A stretch of 64,000 bases of DNA from an uncultured Ruminococcus sp. (GTDB lineage Bacteria; Bacillota; Clostridia; Oscillospirales; Acutalibacteraceae): assembly GCA_958403905.1 (NCBI GenBank), contig CATXZD010000012.1:24275-88274 (forward strand), read 5' to 3'. A model generated the notes under the pieces. It did no database searches, had not been told where the DNA came from, and worked only from the letters and a program-made list of their open reading frames with translations. A program made the translations under genes and the position numbers. This document shows, piece after piece, positions 25,578 through 35,700 of the stretch. The stretch's first letter is position 1, and every line of letters begins with the position of its first letter.

Positions 25578-27356
25578 TTATTTACTGTCAGCAAACTGGC
25601 TGTTATACAGCTTTGCGTATAAACCATTTTTCTGCATAAGTGTTTCGTGATTGCCAACCTCAAGAATATCGCCGTCCTGCATATAGAGGATATTTTCGGA
25701 GTCCTTGATCGTTGAAAGTCTGTGGGCAATTACAAATGAGGTCTTACCCTTCATCATTTCAGACATAGCCTCCTGAATAAGTACCTCTGTACGGGTATCA
25801 ACCGATGAGGTTGCCTCATCAAGTATAAGAATAGGCGGATTGTTAAGCATTGCTCTTGCAATGGTCAGCAGCTGTCGCTGACCCTGAGCAATATTGCCTG
25901 CGCCCTCCTGCAATACAAAGTCATAGCCTCCCGGCAATGCTCTGATAAAGGCATCGGCTCTCGCCTTTTTTGCGGCCTCTTCAACCTCTTCGTCAGTTGC
26001 GTCAAGCTTTCCGTAGCGGATATTTTCACGAATTGTTCCGTTGTAAAGCCATGTGTCCTGAAGCACCATACCGAAGATTTCACGAAGTCTGCTTCTTTCC
26101 ATATCACGGATATCAACTCCGTCAATCTTGATTGCACCGCTTCTCACATCATAAAAACGCATAATAAGATTTACAAGAGTTGTTTTTCCTGCGCCTGTTG
26201 GTCCTACTATGGCTGTTTTCTGCCCTGCTCCGATTTTTATATTCAAATCATGGATTAAGGTCTGGTGAGGAATATAGCCGAATCTGATATGGTCAAATTC
26301 CACTTCGCCCTTGAGCACTTCAGGGAATTTGGGATTTTCGGTATCTTTTACTTCCTCTTCCTCATCAAGAAATTCAAATATTCTTGCAGCAGCAGAGCCT
26401 GTTGACTGAATAATATTTGTAATCTGCATTACCTGTGTAAGAGGCTGTGAAAACTGTCTGAGATACTGTGTGAAGGACTGAATCATACCTATTGAAAGTC
26501 CGCCCAGAATAGCCATTATTGCTCCTGCAAAACACACAAGCGCATAGCCGAAATTGGTCATATTCTGCATAATAGGCATAAGCGTTCCTGCAAGAAACTG
26601 ACCGTCCTTGGAAGCTTTATAAAGAGCCTCATTTGTATCCTCAAAATTATCAATGACCTCTTCTTCCTTGCCAAATACAGTTACTACATTGTGACCGCTG
26701 TAATATTCCTCAACATAGCCGTTAAGCTCACCCGTTTTTTCCTGCTGTTCATTAAATTTTTTCTGTGATTTTTTTGCAATTTTTGCAGAAATATACAGTG
26801 CAACGGGTACAATGGCAAGTCCCACAAATGTGAGCACTCCGCTTATACTGAACATAATTATCAGTATGATAACTATAGTGAAAATTGCGTTAAGCACCTG
26901 ATAAATACTCTGCTGAAGCGAGCTTGAAACTGTGTCAACATCGTTTGTTACACGGCTGAGAATATCTCCGTATGAATTTGTATCATAATAATTAAGCGGA
27001 AGCCTGGAAAGCTTTGCATCTATGCTTTTTCTCAAATCAAATATGGTGTTTTCCGTAACGCCGACAATGAGCCACGTTCCGATATACGAAAACAATGCGT
27101 TAAGCGCATATGCACCGCCCATAAGAATAAGGAATGTCAAAAAGCTTTTTGCCGCCTCACCGAAGTTTCCATTTGTGAAAATTTCAGCAAGCGAATTTGT
27201 AGCACAGCCCATAAACAGCGGCGCAAGCGAATATGCAATTGTCGAAAACAATATAAATACAACAGCAAAAATAAGCCTGCCTCGATACGGCTTTATGCAT
27301 GAAAAAAGTCTTTTGTAAGCTCCGTTGCCTTTGGAGGATTTTTTATTTTTACTCAT
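25578..27356 (-). CDS. ABC exporter subunit with canonical catalytic site (heterodimer partner B)
   Basis: A 592-aa half-transporter: six membrane helices in an exporter-type membrane domain (about 25-330), then an ATPase domain with Walker A GPTGAGKTT (about 395), the family-typical signature NIAQGQRQ, Walker B ILILDEATSSVD with the catalytic Glu present, and H-loop IAHRLS. It overlaps the upstream exporter gene by 4 nt (ATGA). The partner has a degenerate catalytic site, so the two should form an asymmetric heterodimer of the LmrCD/BmrCD type, exporting drugs, lipids or peptides. The substrate is not deducible. Confidence 0.92.
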   Translation of the reverse strand: MSKNKKSSKGNGAYKRLFSCIKPYRGRLIFAVVFILFSTIAYSLAPLFMGCATNSLAEIFTNGNFGEAAKSFLTFLILMGGAYALNALFSYIGTWLIVGVTENTIFDLRKSIDAKLSRLPLNYYDTNSYGDILSRVTNDVDTVSSSLQQSIYQVLNAIFTIVIILIIMFSISGVLTFVGLAIVPVALYISAKIAKKSQKKFNEQQEKTGELNGYVEEYYSGHNVVTVFGKEEEVIDNFEDTNEALYKASKDGQFLAGTLMPIMQNMTNFGYALVCFAGAIMAILGGLSIGMIQSFTQYLRQFSQPLTQVMQITNIIQSTGSAAARIFEFLDEEEEVKDTENPKFPEVLKGEVEFDHIRFGYIPHQTLIHDLNIKIGAGQKTAIVGPTGAGKTTLVNLIMRFYDVRSGAIKIDGVDIRDMERSRLREIFGMVLQDTWLYNGTIRENIRYGKLDATDEEVEEAAKKARADAFIRALPGGYDFVLQEGAGNIAQGQRQLLTIARAMLNNPPILILDEATSSVDTRTEVLIQEAMSEMMKGKTSFVIAHRLSTIKDSENILYMQDGDILEVGNHETLMQKNGLYAKLYNSQFADSK

Positions 27357-29089
27357 TTATCCATATCCTCCTTACTCATCTGAGAGCTGACAATTTCCTT
27401 GTAGACATCACAGGATTGCAGCAGCTCTTTGTGAGTGCCCATTCCCGCAACCTCGCCCTTTTCTATTACAATAATTCTGTCAGCGTCCATAATAGTGCTT
27501 ATTCGCTGAGCAACTATTACAACAGTTGCGTTGTCTGTTTCCTCTGCAAGTGCATTTCGCAGAGCCTTGTCAGTTTTAAAGTCAAGAGCAGAAAAGCTGT
27601 CATCAAAAACGTATATTTCAGGCTTTCTTACAATAGCTCTGGCTATTGCAAGTCTTTGACGCTGACCACCTGAAACATTTGTACCTCCCTGTGAAATCGG
27701 AGATCGGAAGCCTTCTTCCTTCTTCATTATAAAGTCATATGACTGGGCAATTTTCACTGCCTCTTCAATTCTGTCTTCATCAGCATTTTTGTCACCGAAA
27801 GCAATGTTTGTATCTATCGTACCGGAAAACAAAACTGCTTTCTGCGGCACAAAACCGATTTTATTTCTCAGCACCTCTGTATCGTAATCACGTACATCAA
27901 CGCCGTCTACAAGCACCTGTCCCTCGGTCACATCATAAAGACGCGGTATAAGATTAACTACTGTAGATTTGCCCATTCCCGTACCGCCGATTATAGCCGT
28001 AGTTTCTCCCGGTCCGGCTTCAAAGGAAAGATTTTTAATTGCAGGAAACTCTGCCCCCGGATATGTAAACGAAACATTTTTAAATGTCAGATATCCCTTT
28101 AACTTGGTGTTATCGGCAGTTTTCTCTTTGTTTTTGATTATAGGTTCGGTTTCAAGAACCTCCTGTGCTCTTGCAGCCGCAGTTGCCGCACGCGGAAGCA
28201 TAATAAAAACCAAAGTCAGCATAATTACAGCCATCATAATCTGCATTACGTACTGTATAATTGCCATAACCTCTCCGATTGTATAATCAACGCCCTTGTT
28301 AACGAATTGATTTGCAGCCATAAGCATAACCATTGCTGCCGTAAAGGAAAGTACGAGAGTCAGTACAGGAAGTACAGAGTTTGTTGTCCTCTGCATCTTT
28401 TTATTTGTCTTTTGATAATCCCTGTTTATTTTATCAAATTTATCGCTTTCAAATTCAGTTGTTCCAAACGCCCTGATTACGCGTACGCCTGTCAGCTTCT
28501 CGCGCATAACAAGGTTAATTCGGTCTATTTTAAGCTGAATTTTTGTTGAAAGCGGGATTGCAATTTTGGCAATGACTATAAGCACAATTGCCATAAGCGG
28601 AATAGAAACTACAAGCACGCCCGAAAGGCTGGGACTGCTGGAAATTGCAAGAATTATCCCACACAAACACATAACAGGTGCCTGTACAGCAATTCTTAAA
28701 CATTGGTTAAGAAACGTCTGCACCTGAGTTATGTCATTGTTTGTTCTTGTAATGAGAGATGAAGCGGAAAACTTATCAATCTCTGTCTGTGAAAAATACT
28801 GAACCTTTTTAAAAATTGCACTTCTCAGATTTCTGCCCACACCCATAGAAACCGTAGCCGAGGTATGGCTTGTAACAATTCCGCACAACACGCCTATTAC
28901 AACGAGCAGCAACATAATTCCGCCGACTTCAAACACAAGCGGAATATTTTTTTCGGGAATCGCTTTATCAATAAGCCTCATAAGCAGAGAAGGAAGTCCT
29001 AAAGTACATAAGGTTGTTCCAATTACTGTAATAATAATCAGTACAAGCTCTTTTTTATACTTTAAAAGCTCTCTGAATACACATTTCAT
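27353..29089 (-). CDS. ABC exporter subunit with degenerate catalytic site (heterodimer partner A)
   Basis: A 578-aa half-transporter with six membrane helices (about 15-320), Walker A GGTGMGKST (about 367), signature NVSGGQRQR, and Walker B IYVFDDSFSALD. The catalytic glutamate is replaced by aspartate in that last motif, which in LmrC/BmrC-type proteins marks the non-hydrolysing site. The H-loop reads VAQRIS, with His replaced by Gln, which fits the same role. The gene is coupled to the partner at 27356 and lies 19 nt after the HdeD-like gene, so the three probably form one operon. Confidence 0.92.
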   Translation of the reverse strand: MKCVFRELLKYKKELVLIIITVIGTTLCTLGLPSLLMRLIDKAIPEKNIPLVFEVGGIMLLLVVIGVLCGIVTSHTSATVSMGVGRNLRSAIFKKVQYFSQTEIDKFSASSLITRTNNDITQVQTFLNQCLRIAVQAPVMCLCGIILAISSSPSLSGVLVVSIPLMAIVLIVIAKIAIPLSTKIQLKIDRINLVMREKLTGVRVIRAFGTTEFESDKFDKINRDYQKTNKKMQRTTNSVLPVLTLVLSFTAAMVMLMAANQFVNKGVDYTIGEVMAIIQYVMQIMMAVIMLTLVFIMLPRAATAAARAQEVLETEPIIKNKEKTADNTKLKGYLTFKNVSFTYPGAEFPAIKNLSFEAGPGETTAIIGGTGMGKSTVVNLIPRLYDVTEGQVLVDGVDVRDYDTEVLRNKIGFVPQKAVLFSGTIDTNIAFGDKNADEDRIEEAVKIAQSYDFIMKKEEGFRSPISQGGTNVSGGQRQRLAIARAIVRKPEIYVFDDSFSALDFKTDKALRNALAEETDNATVVIVAQRISTIMDADRIIVIEKGEVAGMGTHKELLQSCDVYKEIVSSQMSKEDMDK

Positions 29090-29107
29090 ATTTTTCCTCC
29101 GCGCTTG

Positions 29108-29644
29108 TCAGTTCTTTTCAAACACTGAAAGTATAAGTCTAAATCCGTATGTCAGCAGTAATATTCCGATAAGAATACCTATTGTCTGTGCAACGAAAAG
29201 CATATGGAAAATTCCGTATATTCCTCCAATAAGAACAAGTATTCCTAAAATGAGTGATAATATCCATCTTTTCGAGCCTGTTTTTTTGATAGTAAATGAA
29301 ACTGCAATGGAACTTATGCCGCTGACAATAAGCCAACCGGCAAACATACAGAGAATAATAATATCAAGCATAGCGCGTATGCCGGGAAAGAATAATGCGA
29401 GCACGGAAAATACTGCTGCTGCAATACCCAGAACAAGACCGAGTGTTCCCATAGCAGCCTCGCCTTTGGATTTTTCGCCATTGTTGGGATTTGTTGCATA
29501 ATCAAAAATCGCACATATTCCCCAAGCACCAAGCAGAATGGTTATAATCCATCCGCTGTTAAGGAATGTGATTCCCGGATAAATAATGCAGTATATTGAA
29601 GCTAAAATAGCAAATATACCAAGAATACAATTATAAATTTTCAT
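29108..29644 (-). CDS. HdeD-like (DUF308) membrane protein
   Basis: A 178-aa protein with six short hydrophobic helices arranged as repeating pairs with GIxxIxxG turns (ILLGAWGICAIFDY, WLIVSGISSIAVSF), the pattern of the HdeD/DUF308 family. AAAGGAG lies 7 nt before the ATG. It leads the exporter operon and follows the giant surface-protein gene by 58 nt. HdeD in Escherichia coli is linked to acid resistance, but the role in Firmicutes is unknown. Confidence 0.75.
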   Translation of the reverse strand: MKIYNCILGIFAILASIYCIIYPGITFLNSGWIITILLGAWGICAIFDYATNPNNGEKSKGEAAMGTLGLVLGIAAAVFSVLALFFPGIRAMLDIIILCMFAGWLIVSGISSIAVSFTIKKTGSKRWILSLILGILVLIGGIYGIFHMLFVAQTIGILIGILLLTYGFRLILSVFEKN

Positions 29645-29702
29645 TAGAATTCTCCTTTAATAATTTTTTATTTGTTTTGTCCCTCAAAAGGAAGTTAATA
29701 AA

Positions 29703-32700
29703 TCAGATTTGATCTTTTCTTTTTCGGAGGAAATATATAACCGCCGCAGAAGCAATCAACACAATTGCTACCACTGCAACCGACAAGCTTCCCGTCTGAA
29801 TTTTACCGTTATCAGCCGAATTAACTGAAGACGAATTATTTTCGGTAGATGAACCGTCAGTGCCTTTATTATTATCAGGCTGTGTGACATCTGTGTTTGC
29901 AGGCGAGGTATTATTGCTGTTTGTCGGCTGTGTTTCGTCTGCTTTATCGGAAGGCGCAGCTTTTTTAACCAAAACATTTGCAGTTGCTGTAAGTCCGTCT
30001 ATTTCAGCAGTTATAACCGCCGTGCCCTCCTTGTGTCCCGTAACTACTCCGAAGCTGTCAACATCAGCTATACTCTTATCTGACGATGAATAAGTAATTT
30101 CACTGTTTACAAGCGAAGATAACGGCTGAACGTTTTTGTCTATCTGCTGCGGATTGTCAATCTCAACGGTAATATCGCTTAAACTGATTGACTTTACCTT
30201 TTCAGGAACCGGCTTCTTTGTAAGTCCCGGATAAAATTCCGAAAGCGCACTGAATTTTTCCTCTGAATTTCTTGTCTTCCAATCCGCTTCATTTTTATCT
30301 GAAATTATACATTCGAGGTATGCCGTATCCGTTCCTGTTTTTTCAAACGCCTTTGACGGAATGGCATCTGATACAAACCAAACGTCTGTGCTGTCGCCAA
30401 CGCCTATACTGTTAATTTTTTCTTTGCCATAGGAGGTATAAATCGGATTTCCTGCTTCATAACCGTCTTCCATTGCAAGGCACATTTCTTCAACATCAAA
30501 ATCAACGAGTCTTACATAGTCGCCGCCTGTGTAATCTTCATTTCCGATATTTTTAACATTTGTCCTGACAAAGAACTTTGCATTATCGTTATCAGCTGTA
30601 ACGAACTTAATTCCCGACAGAGTAACCATTGATATTTCAAGCTTTGCACCTTGTTTAAGTGTAAATTTATCGGAAACAAGCCTTTCTTCCCCATTCTCAG
30701 TTATTGTGAAATATATTGAAACTTCATCAGCCTTCTGATCTTTTGGAAGAGTATAGTAAAAGTCAAATGTCTTTGCTTCTGCCGACAGCCAAACATCTTC
30801 TGCAATGCTGTCATAAACTGTTCCGTTTACATACAATGTTGCCGTAACATTTCTGCCCGATTTAACACCGAGATTTTCAGCGTGGCAGGTAACATTTACG
30901 GTTTCTCCGCCTGTTGGGTATTCGTTGCTAAACTCTATTGCGTCAATTTTTTCAGGCGTATGATAATCCGAATCTGTATTGTATTCTGAAACAACAAGCA
31001 TATTGTTTACATATTTGCATCCGTTGTCTGTTATTTCTCTGTCGAATGCATTGAATACAGTAAGCAAATCTCCGTTTTCAAGCACTACAGCGGCAAAGTT
31101 GTCTTTATACAGTCCTGTATCGTCGCTGCCGTAAATTCCTTTTTCGGTAAGGTAAGTTTTTCCGCCCCAATATCCGTTAAGGAAATACAACGGAGTATCA
31201 AGCTTATCCATTACAGGCTTATCATTACCGTCATATATCAAATCTCCGTTTTCATCAAGCCGTCCGACCTCGGTTACCTTATCAACTCTGTCGAATACAA
31301 ACTGTTTTGCCCAGATTTGCTGTTGATTGCTTTCGGTTGTAGTCCACAGTGCATAGATATCTCCCCTTGCGTTACTGTAAACCGAAAAGTCATCATTTAC
31401 CGAGTAATCCTCTTCATTTGATATAAACTGAGGCTCAACGTACGCTTCGCTTATCTGTGACTGTCCTTCTGAATTTGTATACAGTCCGTTAGTCAGAATA
31501 TTAGTTATATTCTGATAAGCATAAAGTCCGTTGCACTTATAGAACAGAAGCGTGTTTTGTATGCCATCTGCACTTACATTTATAAGCTTTGGATTTGCCG
31601 TTACATATCCGTCTTTAGTAATGCGCATAGGATTTGCAGAAGTAAGCTTGCCGTCATTTACATTGAACTGCTGAATATACATAGAGTTGCCGGTATCAAA
31701 CTCTGAAGCATCAAAATCATCTTCAACGTTAAATTCGTCAACGGAATCAAGCGTGAAACCATATGTATCTGACGAAACATAGGATAACATAACTCCGTTA
31801 TCATATGATTCCGCGTCAAAATACTTTAGATATTTGCCGTTTATTGAAACAGGCTTGCTTACTGACCATGCCTTAGTACCGGCATCGCAATAGGAAGTAA
31901 GCAGAACAGTTGGATATGTCTGCAATTCTTCAAGCGTAGTGTCAAGAGTAATATTCTCAACATTCATTGCCTGATAGAATACCTGAGCAGTATCCGTACT
32001 GCTGTTATATGCAATCTTTGGCGTCATATACATATACTTTTTGTTTTTGTCTGACATTACATTATAGTCATGGAATTTGCCGCTTGCCTTATTGTAGTAA
32101 ATTGTAGCAATACCAACAGAGTTGAGTAATGCACTGTTGTCATGGTCATCTGACACAACGCATTTATTCCATGCAATAAGAATATCATCACCGCAGTCTG
32201 CCATAACCGCATCATTGTCTATTTTTTCATAATCGGCTGTAAGCTTGTTAATCTCATTTACTGCGTCTTCACCGTAAGCGTCCTTTACTGCTTTTTTAAG
32301 AAGGGGACCTGATTCAACTATCTCATCTGAAGACTCGTCATAAATATAATAATGCAGAACATTATTTTGAGATATTGAATCGTCCGTTGCTGTGCTTGTG
32401 ATTAAGTATCGGTTATTGCCTATTGATATAATTTCGGGATTTACAGGGGATTGTTCTCCTTCAATCACCTTTTCCTCAGTAAGTCCGCGTCGAGAATATA
32501 GTTTATCCGACGCTTCTGCTGTTGAAATAATCATATCGCCGACAGTTGTATTTTTAAGCAAATCAGTTTCAATCTTTGACTGTAGCGCCCGTACATTCAT
32601 AAATTCCTGTGAGTCTTGAAGTGTATTAAACATTTCAGTCTTAAAGAACTGGTCGCTCCACGTAGCTTTTAAGAAAAGCAATTCAAGAGTTATGCTTCCT

Positions 32701-35700
32701 GACATACCGACAGTTCCGTAGCCTCTCATATAATCGTTAAACTGAATATCAAACTGGAAATCGACTCCGCCCGACGCCGACAGCAAACCGTCAAAGCCTA
32801 TTCCAACTCCTGCGCCAAGTCCTATTTTCAGTTCATACACACCCTGGAAGGTAGAAGCACCGGCATCTTCCAACTGATCAAGAGTCAACGCAACTGATTC
32901 TCCGGTTTCTCCGTCTGTATTTGCAAAAATACCCATATAAATATTTACATTTATCGAAGCTGTAAAGTAAGCAAAGCATGGAATATAGCACAGTACAAAC
33001 GGAATACTTACTCTTATTGAACCGCCTGCGCCGGCAATAAACAGATTGCCTACAAACTGCCATTCGCCCGAATTATCGTCTATATAATAGTTACCCTGAT
33101 AACATATGGTTATGCTGAAAGAAAGCTTAACAGCGGTTTTCATATTAAGTGCATTTGCAAGGGATTTTCCGCCGGCAAACTTAGGAAGTCCCGAAGTGCT
33201 GTTATTTGCAGCATCAAAGTCGCTTAATATGTTTCCGAGAGATTTTGCCTTATCAATCGGACCGGCAGAAGCCCACTTGCTGTCCTTTGCAGCAGCATTT
33301 TTCAGCTTACCAAAGCTAACGCCTATTGAAATTGTATGAATTTCGTGACCGTCATTGTCTGTTCCGGCTGTACCTGTATTAATTATGGGGGTGAAGCCCT
33401 TTATTGAAACAGTTGGGCTTACAGGTCCGAGTACGGGTATGGGCTGGCTCATAGTAGACGGAGCGCCGACATCGGGAGCATAGGTAATTGTATCTGTTAC
33501 CGATGTTGCAATAAAACTGTAGCCCGTATCAAATTTACCATAGCTTGAAAAAATTTCGTTTGCATCAGAGTCATAGCCTTTCCACATTAACTCAACATAT
33601 AGCTTATCGCCCTGTTTTATAATTTCCGAAAGCGTATTTGCCCAATGAGAAACGGTTTGTCCATTTTCAAGTGCAACATCATATGATGATTTTACGCCGT
33701 CCTCATTTTCAACAGACCAGCGAACAAGATTTACAGGCTTGTCCTTGCTCTGCCCTTTTGTATTTATAGTCATATCAAATTGAACTGCATTTGCTGTGAT
33801 TAATGTAATGGTATCGCCGTAAACAGTTCCGTCAGACGACAACGCACAAATTGAAGTCGGCATTACTCCGTTCGTTTTATAGTCAAGCTTAAGCTGTGCC
33901 GTAATGCTTGAAACACTGCCCGATGAAAGGTATTTTGACATATCAATATCACAAATGTAATACTGATTGTTGTAGAAAACCAATGCTCTGTGAATTTCAT
34001 CTGCCGACGCAGAAATCTTGACAATTTCGGAGTTTTCCTCTCCGGGATTTGTTTCAAGATGAAATTCGCCGTTTTCATCAGACAAAGCAGAATAACTGTC
34101 CATTGTTATCTGCGCCCCCCTGACGAGGTTATATGTTTCGGTCTGATTTGTAGGCGGATTTATTATTGAGCCCTCCTGTAAAAGGGTTTGACCGTAAAAG
34201 CTGAATGAATAATAGTTGCCGCCTGTCTTTTCAAACGTCAGGGTTATGTGATTATCATCTGTATAATACGGATTTTGTATAGCGTAGAAAAAGCTGTTTC
34301 CATAATATGTTTTAGTCTTGTGCGACACGCTGTCGGTATAGCTCCATTTTGCACGATAACCTGAATTTGGCTTTGCATAAAAAGTGATTATCTCATTTAC
34401 AGACATATCTGTAAATATGGTGTCTGTTGCGCCGTCTTCAGAGGAGTAGCCCTTTAGGGTAACCGAACCGTCGGAATTTTTCGTTGCGTATTTGCCGCCC
34501 TTTCCGATAAAGTCACCGTAATCGGGATTTGTAATATTAAGCACTGTTGTTGTATCTGCAAGGTAAAAGTTCGGTGTTACCGAAAAATACAAATCCGAAA
34601 GCTGAATATTTGCAGAAAATGTACCTGTATTAACAGTTATGATATCAGCAGAGGAAAGCAAGCTTTCTGTTGAAGCCGCCCTCGTATCAAACTTCATATT
34701 CCAAAGCTTTGACGGTGCATTGTCAGCATATTCAAAATTAAATTTGAGTGTATCCGCAACAAGATAGTTACCGTTTGGCCTCTCAGACTTCGTCCAGCTT
34801 AATGTTCCGACAAGCTCGTTGTTATAATAAAATTCACCTGTACAATTGTTGTTGTCAGCAACAAATTTCTGTCCGTTATTCTTAGTATTATCAAAGCTTT
34901 CAATTTTTAGATTTGAGTCAGCTACTGTATATACGGGCTTTATAACTATCTTTTTATCCTTAATATAATTTGAATACTTTTCAAGAATTTCGGATGTCAG
35001 CGTAAATGAATCGCTGTTAAGCTTATAAAGCTCAGAATGATTTGACGTTTTGCCGCTTTCGCAGAAATATACGCCTTCAAGCTTTACAAGATTATTGAAC
35101 TTAGAGTCTATAATTGCAGAAATTGCAGTAGTTTCATCTCTGTAAATTGAGAATGAAGTGCCTGTGTTTCGGTCGTTGTCGTGCATTGAAGCAGGATCAA
35201 CAAGCTGATGATTTTTTGCAACCTGAGTATTGACGAGCTTTCCGTCCACATATACCGGTGTAGAATCAGGCTCTATAACAGTCAGATTATATTTTGTCAT
35301 ATTGAGTTTAAGGCTGTGGTCAACATCGCTTGTGCCGCGGTTGTATATTTTATATCCGGCACTACCTACAACAGCGCCTTTATGCAAAGCCATATAAAGG
35401 TAATGCTCGCCCTTAACCTTGCTTTGGTCGAGGCTTGCGGTGTGATAAATATACGAATCCGCAATGTTAGTCATATCCCAGCTTGCGCCTACTCCCGAAA
35501 GCTGATGTATCCAGTCGTAGTTACCTGTATCTGAATTAAACTTATCGCTGTCAGATACATAAATTACCGAATGGTCGGAAGCTGTGGAACCGGTATAGTG
35601 GTCAACCACCATAGTGATTGAGTCGACGCCGGTAAAATTGATTTTTTCGTTTGAGCGCACTGAGATACAGTTGTTTGAACTGCTCCAGCTGTTGTTATAT